Shown here piece by piece: positions 41,089 through 49,495 of a stretch of DNA of 64,000 nt. Each line of letters starts with the position of its first letter. Position 1 is the first letter of the stretch. This DNA is from Sphingopyxis sp. YF1 (lineage in GTDB: Bacteria > Pseudomonadota > Alphaproteobacteria > Sphingomonadales > Sphingomonadaceae). The position numbers were made by a program, and so were the translations under genes. The stretch lies in contig NZ_CP033204.1 in NCBI RefSeq assembly GCF_022701295.1, positions 124,001 through 188,000 of the forward strand. The letters run 5' to 3'. The notes under the pieces were generated by a model. It had not been told where the DNA came from. It did no database searches and saw only the letters and a list, made by a program, of their open reading frames with translations.

Positions 41089-41116
41089 AAAGGAGGGCCC
41101 AAGGGCCCTCCTTTCC
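41089..41116. terminator. Strong bidirectional intrinsic terminator
   Basis: AAAGGAGGGCCC mirrored exactly by GGGCCCTCCTTT, with A-run before and T-run after, between fimbrial locus 2 and the TonB receptor gene. Serves both convergent transcripts. Confidence 0.9.
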
Positions 41117-41136
41117 TCCCCATTTTCGAAGACGGG

Positions 41137-44100
41137 TCAGTCCAGCTTGAAGCGGACGCCCACGCGGAAGGTGCGGCCCAGAAGGTCCGAGAAGGTACTG
41201 TTCGCGGCCAGTCCGGTTTCGGGCAGGAGCAGCGGATCGGCGTCGAACAGGTTGGTGACGTTGAAGAAGAATTCCGCCTCCGACTTGCTCCGGAAGCCGA
41301 TCTTCTGCGTCAGGTTGAGGTCGACGTAGAAAGTGCCCTTGACGTGATTATTGTCATAGGTCGGAGCCTGGCTGGTCGAAGTCGGGCATCCGCTGGTGCA
41401 TTCGATCGCATTCGCCAGATATTTGCCCGAACTGACTCCGCGTCCGGTGATCGTGCCCGAAAAGGTCGGTGTCGAGTAGTTGAGGTTGGCGCGGAAGATC
41501 CACTTCGGGGTGCTGGCCTGACCGCCGTTCGCACCGACCGTGTTGACCGGCGTGACGCCGGCAATGCCCGTGTCCGAGATATTCTCGATATAGCGAGTCG
41601 CCGTGCCTTTCAGCGTGATGCTGCTTTCGTTGCCGACGGGCAGGCGGTAGGCGGCGTCAAAATCGATGCCGCGCACCAGCTTGCTTACGAAGTTGAATGG
41701 CTGGCTGCGGATCAGCAGATAGGGCACGGGCGGCGGGCCGGGTTGCGCGCGCGCCGGGTCCTCGGTGATTGCGGCGCAATATTCCTGACGGCCTTCGTCG
41801 CAGCGATTGACGATTTCCTGTGCGGTGATCGTGTCGATCGCATCCTTGAGGTCGATGCGGAAATAATCGACCGATGCCGAGAAGCCGGGCAGGAAGCGCG
41901 GCGTGATCACCGCGCCGATGTTCCACGAATCGGCCTTTTCGGGCTTCAGGTTTTCGTTGCCCTGGGTCAGCCCCGAATAGGGGAAGAATTGGGGCGTGGT
42001 GGCTGCATTTTCCGGCGTGTATTTGGGGTTCCGAACCGAATCGCTGTTCGCGGTGCCGGCCTGGAACAATTCGTTGAGGTTCGGCGCGCGAATGTCGCGC
42101 GAGCGGGTGACGCGAAAGCGGATATCCTCGATCGGGGTCCAGGTCGCGCCCAGCTTCCAGGTCGTGACATAACCCGAAGTCGAGTAATCGGTCCCGCGTA
42201 TCGCGCCGTTGAATTCGAGGCCAAGGCCGAGCGGCACGACGGTCTCAAGATAGGCTTCCTTCACATTGTAGCTACCCTTGAACGGCAGATAGTTGCCGAC
42301 CGACCAGCGGTTGGTCGTCGTGCCGTTGGGGTTTATCAGCGGCCGGAATTCTTCCGGCACGCTGCCGCGAATCTTTTCCTCGCGGTATTCGGCGCCGACC
42401 GCGATGCTGACATCGCCCGCCCATGTTGCGAAAGGCGTGAGCGACAGGTTGGCACCGGTGACATATTGTTCCAGCACCTGCTTGCGATAGGGGTCGCCGA
42501 GCACATAATCGATCGCTGCCGGATCGGCCACGCCGAGACCCAGGCGGTTGAGCGGTACGCAGCTCTTGTCGTCGTTGGTGGCGATCGCGTCAACGTTGAT
42601 CAGACACTGGATCGAGCCGGCGGCATAGCCGCCCGCATTGCCGGCGGGCGCATACACCGCGTTCGTCGCCTGCGCCATGCGCGTGATGTGCATGATGTTG
42701 CGCAGCTGTTCGCGCACGTCGGACCGGCCATATTGGGCATAGACGTCCCAGCGCGCCGACTTGCCGAACGCGTCGAAAATGCCTTCGGCGCCGACGACAT
42801 AACGCTGGACTTGGCGTTTGTTGTTGATGCCGCGGAACGGCAGGTCGGCAGCGGTCGTGGTGATGCTGATGCTGTTGACGCCGGCGAGCCGGTCCGCGCC
42901 GAGGGTCTGGAGCGCGAACGCGTTACAGGTGGTGGGCACGGGGATGGTCGTGCAGCCGACCGTGCTCAGCGTGGCGGAAGCGAGGTTGGGACCCGCGTTG
43001 AAGAAGACTTCCTGCTTGTTGAACGAACCTTCGGCGAAAAGCGTGACATTGTCGGAGACGTCGAAGCCCACGCGGCCATAGAGGCCCCAGCGGTCGTCCT
43101 TCGGTGCGATGCCGATGCGGCGGCCCGAATCATTGACTCGCCAGTCACCACCGACCGTGCGTGTGACGGCCGAACCGCTGGTGAGCAGGGGCGAGTTGAA
43201 CGAGCCATATTGGAACGGAATGACCTGGCCGTTCTGGCCGAAATAGAGACCGCGCAACGAGTTGGCGACGGCTCCGGTCGATCCGGTGATGAAGCCGCCC
43301 GGCGCCTGGTTCGTCTGGCCGGCATTCTCTCGGAAGGTGATGAACTGGGGTTGTCCGTTGGTCGCAGTATAGGTCGGGTTGGAAATGGCCAGATAGCCCT
43401 TGTGGTTCCACGGCCGGTCGTTGGGATCGATTTCGTAGATACCGTCCTGATGCGCGATCTCCGCATTGAAGACGAAGTGGCCGCGGCCGTCGGCGAAGGA
43501 TTTCCCGCCGGCGATGCTGCCCGAATAGTTGAACCCGTCGCCCTTGTCGGTGATGCCGATGTCCCCGGTGATCCGCAGCCCCTCCATCTTCTTGTTGAGG
43601 ATGAAGTTGACCACACCGGTGACGGCGTCCGAGCCATAGGCTGACGAGGCGCCCCCCGTCACGACCTCGACGCGGTCGACCAGCGCTTGCGGGATCGTGT
43701 TGATATCGACCCAGCCGAAGATCGTCGAACCGACCGAACGGCGTCCATCGACGAGGACGAGTACGCGGCCTTCGCCCAGATTGCGCAGGTTCAGCGCGTT
43801 GATGCCCGCCGAGCCGTTGGAGATGTTCAGGCGCGAGTTGGCCGGCTTGGTCGAGCCGGCGAGCTGCGGCAGCTGGTTCACGAAGTCGGCGATATTGTTC
43901 GACGGCGATGTGTTGCGGATGTCTTCCTGCGTCAGCACGACGAGCGGGGTCGGAGCCTGGAAGCCATCGCGCGCGACGCGCGAGCCGGTAACGACGATCT
44001 GGTCGCCTGGTGCCGCTTCGCTGCTGGCGGTCGGCGTTGCTGCCGACTCCTGCGCATAGGCCGGCGCACCCTGCACTAGCGCGAGCGCCGTCATCGCCGC

Positions 44101-44154
44101 GCCAAAGCGGCCCTTGCGGCCGAACGACCAACGAACTTGTCCCAGATCACGCAT
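41137..44154 (-). CDS. TonB-dependent outer-membrane receptor
   Basis: Encodes 1005 residues from the ATG at 44154 (AAAGGGGAC site). Signal peptide FGAAMTALALVQGAPAYA. Early TonB-box-like DQIVVTGSRVARDGFQAPTP, plug with TPLVVLTQEDIRNTSPSNNI, LNLRNLGEGRVLVLVDGRRS and VDRVEVVTGGASSAYGSDAV, then a long barrel ending RTFRVGVRFKLD. It imports a ligand driven by TonB. No substrate can be assigned from sequence; divergent placement next to a periplasmic acylase suggests an N-acyl or peptide compound. Family expanded in sphingomonads. Confidence 0.95.
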   Translation of the reverse strand: MRDLGQVRWSFGRKGRFGAAMTALALVQGAPAYAQESAATPTASSEAAPGDQIVVTGSRVARDGFQAPTPLVVLTQEDIRNTSPSNNIADFVNQLPQLAGSTKPANSRLNISNGSAGINALNLRNLGEGRVLVLVDGRRSVGSTIFGWVDINTIPQALVDRVEVVTGGASSAYGSDAVTGVVNFILNKKMEGLRITGDIGITDKGDGFNYSGSIAGGKSFADGRGHFVFNAEIAHQDGIYEIDPNDRPWNHKGYLAISNPTYTATNGQPQFITFRENAGQTNQAPGGFITGSTGAVANSLRGLYFGQNGQVIPFQYGSFNSPLLTSGSAVTRTVGGDWRVNDSGRRIGIAPKDDRWGLYGRVGFDVSDNVTLFAEGSFNKQEVFFNAGPNLASATLSTVGCTTIPVPTTCNAFALQTLGADRLAGVNSISITTTAADLPFRGINNKRQVQRYVVGAEGIFDAFGKSARWDVYAQYGRSDVREQLRNIMHITRMAQATNAVYAPAGNAGGYAAGSIQCLINVDAIATNDDKSCVPLNRLGLGVADPAAIDYVLGDPYRKQVLEQYVTGANLSLTPFATWAGDVSIAVGAEYREEKIRGSVPEEFRPLINPNGTTTNRWSVGNYLPFKGSYNVKEAYLETVVPLGLGLEFNGAIRGTDYSTSGYVTTWKLGATWTPIEDIRFRVTRSRDIRAPNLNELFQAGTANSDSVRNPKYTPENAATTPQFFPYSGLTQGNENLKPEKADSWNIGAVITPRFLPGFSASVDYFRIDLKDAIDTITAQEIVNRCDEGRQEYCAAITEDPARAQPGPPPVPYLLIRSQPFNFVSKLVRGIDFDAAYRLPVGNESSITLKGTATRYIENISDTGIAGVTPVNTVGANGGQASTPKWIFRANLNYSTPTFSGTITGRGVSSGKYLANAIECTSGCPTSTSQAPTYDNNHVKGTFYVDLNLTQKIGFRSKSEAEFFFNVTNLFDADPLLLPETGLAANSTFSDLLGRTFRVGVRFKLD

Positions 44155-44556
44155 TTCTAAAGTCCCCTTTTTGCCCAAGGTACGAACCGTGCGCCGCCTG
44201 ATTGCCCGCCCCGGTTCGTCCTTCTTGTCCCACCTGCCTGCTCGGCGGATGCCTCGCTCCGCCTTCTTGTTTTTTGGAGATGCTCGTCCCGCCGGTTGGA
44301 CCATCGACGCCGCCGGGGCGTGTGGACAGCCGGTTTCGTGACAGGGAGGTTACAGGGTGGTCCCGGCAGGTCAACAACTACCCTAATAACCTGAATATAT
44401 GGATATATAGCCCGAAGGCATGTGGCGGCGAAACAGGTTGCCGATGACACGGATAGCCTCGAGCTATAGGGCTTGGCCCGTTTTTTATGGGCTTGTCGTC
44501 CGTCGCCCGGATAGGGTCGAACCCTGCCGTCTTCATTCACCGTCGGGGAGGCCCTT
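44155..44556. other. Divergent control region of TonB receptor and acylase
   Basis: No gene seen. The receptor message would carry a leader of roughly 190 bases. The part 44370-44420 is AT-rich (AACTACCCTAATAACC, GAATATATGGATATATAG) and likely holds both promoters. No B12, TPP or SAM riboswitch signature was found. Confidence 0.45.
44347..44374 (-). promoter_or_regulatory. Candidate promoter for the TonB receptor
   Basis: On the minus strand TTGACC (44374-44369) is followed 16 bases later by TAACCT (44352-44347), a fair -35/-10 pair about 195 bases before the receptor start. Confidence 0.35.
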
Positions 44557-46962
44557 TTGATCCAGCGCCGCGCATTTCTCTTGGCTTCGGTTGCGTTGAT
44601 CGCGATGCCGGGAAGCCTTGCCGCAAAATCCCGGATCCATACCGGCAAGGGCGCGGCACGCGCCGTCAGGCTGCCAGGCGCGCGGGCGCCGATCGAGATC
44701 GTCGAGGATGAACTGGGCGTGCCGCACGTCCGCGCGGCCTCGTTGCACGACGCCTTCTTCGGCCAGGGCTATCTGGTCGCGCGCGACCGGCTGTTCCAGA
44801 TCGACATGGAGCATCGCCGCGACATGGGACGGATGGCCGAAGCTTTCGGAGCGCGCTTCGTCGCCGCTGACAAGGCCGCGCGCCTCTTCCTCTATCGGGG
44901 CGACATCGATGCCGAACTGGCGGCGCTGCCGCCCGACGTGCTCGAATGCGCGCGCGGCTATGTTGCCGGGGTCAACGCCCGGATCGACGAACTGGCGGCC
45001 GACCCGGCGCAACTGCCGCTCGAATATGGCATCCTCGGGATCAGTCCGCTGCGCTGGGATGTCCGGGATCTGGTACGCGACCGGGGAATCTCGATGGGCG
45101 ACGCCGACGACGAACTGCGCCGCGCGCAGCTTCAGGCACGGGGGCTGCTCGATGCCGAGCAGCTGATGTCGCCACTGCGCCCCTCCTGGTCCTTCACCGT
45201 CCCCGAGGGGCTCGATACGGCGGCGGTGAGCAATGCCGACCTCGGCCTGCTCGATCCCGCCAACCGGCCGGGGGGCTTCGAACCGTTGCAGGAGGCGCGT
45301 TTCGACCCCGAAACGCGTTGGGGTGACCGCTTCGCCCTCGGCAGCAATGCCTGGACCATCGCTTCGTCGCGCAGCGCCACCGGGCGTCCGATCCTCGCCA
45401 ACGATCCGCATCTCGGCATCGGGCGGGCGAGTCCGCGGCACATGGTCCATCTCACCGCGCCGGGGCTCGACGTGATTGGCGCTGGCGCACCGGGGTTGCC
45501 GGGGATCATGCAGGGGCACACCGACCGCTTTGCCTTCGGCCGCACCAATTTCCACATCGACCAGACGGACCTGTTCATCCTCCGCACGAAGGAGGGCGAT
45601 CCGGGCCGATACTGGCACAAAGGCGAATGGAAGGCGTTCGAGGCGCACGACGACGAGATTCGCGTCAAGGATGCCTCGCCCGAGCGCGTCACGCTGCGCT
45701 ACGCCGACGGACGTCCGATCGTATCGGAGGATGCGGCGCGGAACCGTGCGGTGGCTTTCGCTACGGTGAGTATGCTGCCCGGCGCCAATGCGCGCTTCGC
45801 GATGATCGCGATCAATCTGTCGAAGGATTGGGCATCGCTGCGCAAAGCGTTCAAGCTGCACGTTTCGCCGACCAATTTCCATTATGCCGATATCGACGGC
45901 AACACCGGATGGCAGACGATCGGTTTCGTTCCGCGCCGCCCGAAGCACGACGGCCTGTTCCCGGCGCCGGGCGATGGCGATTTCGACTGGACGGGGATCC
46001 TGCCGGTCGAGGAGATGCCGCACGTCTATAACCCGGCCGAGGGCTGGTTCGCCTCGGCCAACCAGATGAACATCCCCGCGGATTATCCCTATCGCGAGCG
46101 GATCATCAGCTTCAGCTGGAGCGATCCCTTCCGTTACGACCGTATCGCCGAAGTGCTGCGCGTCCAGCCAAAGCACCGGATCGCGGACAGCATCGCGCTT
46201 CAGCACGATGTTCAGTCGCTTCCCGCGCGGGCGCTCGTCAAGCTGATGCCGGCGACCCCCTCGGTGGACGCCGCGCCGGCGGCCGCTTTGCTCCGGCGCT
46301 GGGACTGCGGGATCGAAGCCGACAGCGCCGCGGCGCTGCTCTACGAAATGGTGATGCCGGCGCTGTCGGAGGCATTTTACGACCGGATCATGCCGGCCGC
46401 GGCGCGCGACCTGATCCCGTCGGTCAATCTTGCGGAAATGTTGCGCATCCTCGCGTCCCCCGACAAGCGGCTGGGCGACGACCCCATCGCGGCGCGCGAT
46501 GCGCTCGTCGACGGAGCGCTGGCGGCGGGATGGAAAAAAGCCGTCGAAGTCGGTGGACCGGACCCGGCCGGCTGGCGCTGGGGCGACCTGCATCGCGTGA
46601 CGATCGCACACCCGATGGCATCGGCGAACCGGGCGATCGCCAGGGCCTTTCCAAAGATCGAGGGCGGCCGGTCGGGCGGTGACGGGCAGACGCCGATGGC
46701 GCGCGGTTTCAACTCCAAACGCGGCTTCGACGTGACGCATGGCGCGAGCTATCTGTTCGTGGCGGACGTCGGCGCGTGGGACAATAGCCGCTTCCTGCTG
46801 CTGCCCGGGCAATCGGCCGACCCGCGGTCGCCGCGCTATCGCGACTTCTATCCCAAATGGCTCGCGGGCGAGATGCAGCCGCTGTGGTTCAGCAAGGCGG
46901 CGGTCGACCGACATGCGACGGCGCGAACGATATTGGCGCCGGCCGCAGGGCAGCCGGCGTAA
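44557..46962 (+). CDS. Penicillin acylase family (Ntn-hydrolase) protein
   Basis: Encodes 801 residues starting at a TTG (44557) with GGGGAGG just upstream. An RR-containing signal (IQRRAFLLASVALIAMPGSL) suggests Tat export. The family's Ntn nucleophile is Ser263 in LGSNAWTIASS, expected to be exposed by self-cleavage; other marks are EDELGVPHVRAASLHDAFFG, ILANDPHLGIG, GLPGIMQGHTDRFAFGRTNF and the C-terminal HGASYLFVADVG. Members cut amide bonds of N-acyl compounds (beta-lactams, N-acyl-homoserine lactones, acyl peptides). Substrate unknown. Divergent from the TonB receptor, convergent with dacB. Confidence 0.93.
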   Translation: MIQRRAFLLASVALIAMPGSLAAKSRIHTGKGAARAVRLPGARAPIEIVEDELGVPHVRAASLHDAFFGQGYLVARDRLFQIDMEHRRDMGRMAEAFGARFVAADKAARLFLYRGDIDAELAALPPDVLECARGYVAGVNARIDELAADPAQLPLEYGILGISPLRWDVRDLVRDRGISMGDADDELRRAQLQARGLLDAEQLMSPLRPSWSFTVPEGLDTAAVSNADLGLLDPANRPGGFEPLQEARFDPETRWGDRFALGSNAWTIASSRSATGRPILANDPHLGIGRASPRHMVHLTAPGLDVIGAGAPGLPGIMQGHTDRFAFGRTNFHIDQTDLFILRTKEGDPGRYWHKGEWKAFEAHDDEIRVKDASPERVTLRYADGRPIVSEDAARNRAVAFATVSMLPGANARFAMIAINLSKDWASLRKAFKLHVSPTNFHYADIDGNTGWQTIGFVPRRPKHDGLFPAPGDGDFDWTGILPVEEMPHVYNPAEGWFASANQMNIPADYPYRERIISFSWSDPFRYDRIAEVLRVQPKHRIADSIALQHDVQSLPARALVKLMPATPSVDAAPAAALLRRWDCGIEADSAAALLYEMVMPALSEAFYDRIMPAAARDLIPSVNLAEMLRILASPDKRLGDDPIAARDALVDGALAAGWKKAVEVGGPDPAGWRWGDLHRVTIAHPMASANRAIARAFPKIEGGRSGGDGQTPMARGFNSKRGFDVTHGASYLFVADVGAWDNSRFLLLPGQSADPRSPRYRDFYPKWLAGEMQPLWFSKAAVDRHATARTILAPAAGQPA

Positions 46963-46982
46963 TATGCGGACGGCCGGGGCAG

Positions 46983-48470
46983 CTAGAGCGCCTCGGCGAT
47001 CGCGACGAGCGCGTCGTCGACCGCGGCGGTGGCCTGGCCGTCGGTCCCGTCGGGCATGTCGTTGGCGAGCGCCGAGAAGATCAGCGTTCGTCCGCTGCGT
47101 GTGACGAGATAGCCCGACAGTGCGCGCGAAGCGTTGAGCGATCCGGTCTTGGCGAACAAGCGCCCCTCGAGAAACGTGCCCTTGAAGCGGTTCTGCAGCG
47201 TGCCGTCGCGCCCGGCGACCGGCAGCGTGTCGCGCCAGGCCGCGGCCCACGGCTGGCGCGCGATCCAGCGTAACAGGCCGACTGCGGCCCGCGGCGTGAT
47301 ACGGTTGTAGGTCGACATGCCCGACCCGTCCGAAAAGTCATAGCTGGTACGATCCAGCCCGGCCTCGGCCATCACCCGCTGCATCACCGCCTGCCCGTCG
47401 GCGATCGAGCCGCTGCCCGCCTGTCGCGCGACGCGGCGCAGCATCAATTCGGTGTGGAGGTTCTGGCTCTCCTTGTTGATCCGCACCATATTCTCGGCGA
47501 GCGAGGGGGAAGGCAGTTCGGCGAGCATCGCGGGTTCGGCGGGCAGGACAACCGGCGCATCCTTGCGGGTTGCCGGGTCGTCGGCGGGGCTCAGTGGACG
47601 GTGGCGCACCGCGATCTCGCCATCGACGCGTACCCCGCGGGCACGGAGAAGTTCGGCGAGGCGCCACGCGGCATAATGCGCCGGATCGTCGATGCCGTAC
47701 CGCAGCGTCATCGGCGGCGCGTCGACCCCGAGAGTCCCGGTCAGGCGCAGCGTGCGACTGTTCGGCATGCGGTCGGCGACGATCGCCTCATCCTTGCCCG
47801 GAACCGTCGTGACACGATTCTCGATGGTGTAATAGCCCCACGTCTGAAGCGCCGGTGCGGTGCCGATCGCGCCGGGCGCCACCCTGGCCACGAGTTCATT
47901 GTCGTCGAGCGTCAACGCCGACACGCCCGTACCGTAGCGCGACTGGATATTGTTCCAGCTCATCCCCGGGCTCCAGCGTTCGTCGGGGAACCAGCTGTCG
48001 TCGCCGATGACGTTGCGGACGTGGCGGGTCTTGGCCGCGACCGCATCGGCGAGCGTTTGCAGGCAATCGGTCGTGCAGTCGTCGGCGCTCGACAGGCGCG
48101 CGTCGCCGCGGCCGTGAAGGACGACGTCGGTCGCGCCGCCGGCGCCTGTTTCGAGCCGCACTCCCGCACCCTTGGCCGTGCTTTCGAGCAGCGGCAATTG
48201 CGCATAGGCGATGGCGGTCGTGAACATCTTGGTGTTCGACGCGGGAATGAAACGCTGGTCGGGCGCGATCGATACCAATTCCTCGCCGTCGAGCGTCGTG
48301 ACCAAAAGTCCGAAACGCGTTCCCGCCGGTCCCTCTGCCAGCTTCTGTTCGGCCAGCACCGGCAGCGTCGTCGTTGCCGCCGGAGTCGCGGGGGTGCGGG
48401 CCTGCACGGGAGCAAGCGTCAGCAGCAGCACCGCCATCGCCGGGGCCAGATATGTCTTCGATGCCGTCAT
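46983..48470 (-). CDS. dacB: D-alanyl-D-alanine carboxypeptidase/endopeptidase (PBP4 type)
   Basis: Encodes 495 residues. Signal peptide KTYLAPAMAVLLLTLAPVQA. Penicillin-binding S13 motifs: SxxK in IPASNTKMF (Ser78-Lys81), SxN-type segment DGSGMSTYN, and KTG in LFAKTGSLN, plus the extra domain with two cysteines (ADDCTTDCLQ). It removes terminal D-Ala or cuts cross-links in the periplasm. Translationally coupled to the upstream serine hydrolase (ATGA). Releases D-Ala and muropeptides that fit the neighbouring AmpG-like importer. Confidence 0.95.
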   Translation of the reverse strand: MTASKTYLAPAMAVLLLTLAPVQARTPATPAATTTLPVLAEQKLAEGPAGTRFGLLVTTLDGEELVSIAPDQRFIPASNTKMFTTAIAYAQLPLLESTAKGAGVRLETGAGGATDVVLHGRGDARLSSADDCTTDCLQTLADAVAAKTRHVRNVIGDDSWFPDERWSPGMSWNNIQSRYGTGVSALTLDDNELVARVAPGAIGTAPALQTWGYYTIENRVTTVPGKDEAIVADRMPNSRTLRLTGTLGVDAPPMTLRYGIDDPAHYAAWRLAELLRARGVRVDGEIAVRHRPLSPADDPATRKDAPVVLPAEPAMLAELPSPSLAENMVRINKESQNLHTELMLRRVARQAGSGSIADGQAVMQRVMAEAGLDRTSYDFSDGSGMSTYNRITPRAAVGLLRWIARQPWAAAWRDTLPVAGRDGTLQNRFKGTFLEGRLFAKTGSLNASRALSGYLVTRSGRTLIFSALANDMPDGTDGQATAAVDDALVAIAEAL

Positions 48471-49495
48471 GTCGTCTCCCATGCGTCCCAGGCTGAAATG
48501 ATCTGATCGCCCACCGCGGGGCGCAATGTCATGATGCCGCTGTCGGCGTGCCGGGTCGGATGCACCCGGTTGGTCAGCAGGGCCCAGGCGAGCCCGCGCT
48601 CGAAATCGATCCACAGGCCGGTGCCGGTAAAGCCGGTGTGGCCGATGGTATCGCGCGAGCAGGCGTCGCCGCCGTGCCATCCGGCGAAGGCGCGTTCCCA
48701 GCCGCAGGTGCGATGCCTTTCCTGTGCGGTGCGGACCTCGGCCAGCATCGCCTTCGACAGCATCGATCCGTCGAGCATCGCATGCGCAAAACCGAGCACG
48801 CCGTCGATCGTGCCGAACAGTCCGGCATGGCCCGGCGCGCCCCCAAGCGCATAGGCATTTTCGTCGTGCACTTCGCCCTGCATCACGCGCACGCGCCAGC
48901 TGCAATATTCGGTCGCGACTGCGGGGCCGGGCGGCGGGCCGAAACCGAGTCCCGTCCCGAGCGGCCAGTCCGAAAGCGCCGCGCCGGTGATCCGCTCGAT
49001 TGCGATGCCGAGCAGGATGTAATTGATGTCCGAATAGACGGGCGGCCCGTGGCGCCATTCGCGCTGGAGCACGAAAGCGCGCAACCGCGCCGGATCGTCG
49101 CCATAGGTATAGATGGGTTCGACCGCGGGCAGGAAAGTCCGGTGCATCAGGCAGTCGCGAAAGGTCAGCCGTCGTTCGGCGGCGCCCGCGACGTCATATT
49201 GGCGCAGGTCGGGGATGGCGTCGGTCAGGGGACGGTCGAGATCGAGCCGACCCTGCTCGGCCAGCGTGAGGATCATTACGGTCGTCGCGATCACCTTGCT
49301 CAGCGACGCGAGATCGAACCAGTGGTCGCGCGTCAGCACCTCGCGGGCGGGGATCAGCGCCGCCATGCCGGCGAGGCGTACCGCGCTACGGCCGCGGGCA
49401 TCGATGACGCCGAGCGTCGCGCCGGGAATCCGACCGCTCTCGACGGCGTCGAGCGCGGGTGCAAAGGCCCGGTCGCAGACGGTGTCGATCGTCAT
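48467..49495 (-). CDS. Beta-lactamase-fold serine hydrolase, cytoplasmic
   Basis: Encodes 342 residues. Beta-lactamase/transpeptidase-like (class C) fold: SxxK in DLASLSKVIATT (Ser64-Lys67), YSD in the PVYSDINYILLGI segment at the YxN position, and HTG in IGHTGFTGTGLW. No signal peptide is visible (MTIDTVCDRAFAPALDAVES), so it probably acts on intracellular peptides, perhaps imported muropeptides or D-amino-acid amides. Joined by ATGA overlaps to the permease upstream and dacB downstream. Precise substrate unknown. Confidence 0.9.
   Translation of the reverse strand: MTIDTVCDRAFAPALDAVESGRIPGATLGVIDARGRSAVRLAGMAALIPAREVLTRDHWFDLASLSKVIATTVMILTLAEQGRLDLDRPLTDAIPDLRQYDVAGAAERRLTFRDCLMHRTFLPAVEPIYTYGDDPARLRAFVLQREWRHGPPVYSDINYILLGIAIERITGAALSDWPLGTGLGFGPPPGPAVATEYCSWRVRVMQGEVHDENAYALGGAPGHAGLFGTIDGVLGFAHAMLDGSMLSKAMLAEVRTAQERHRTCGWERAFAGWHGGDACSRDTIGHTGFTGTGLWIDFERGLAWALLTNRVHPTRHADSGIMTLRPAVGDQIISAWDAWETT

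Noticed and set aside
41041..43644. 867-codon frame opposite the TonB receptor
   Set aside because: Crosses the terminator and mirrors the receptor gene; no domain seen.
44155..44400. Cobalamin or other riboswitch before the TonB receptor
   Set aside because: The leader is long enough, but no B12-box or other conserved core could be found.
44533..47250. 905-codon frame opposite the acylase gene
   Set aside because: Antisense shadow spanning two real genes; no motif.
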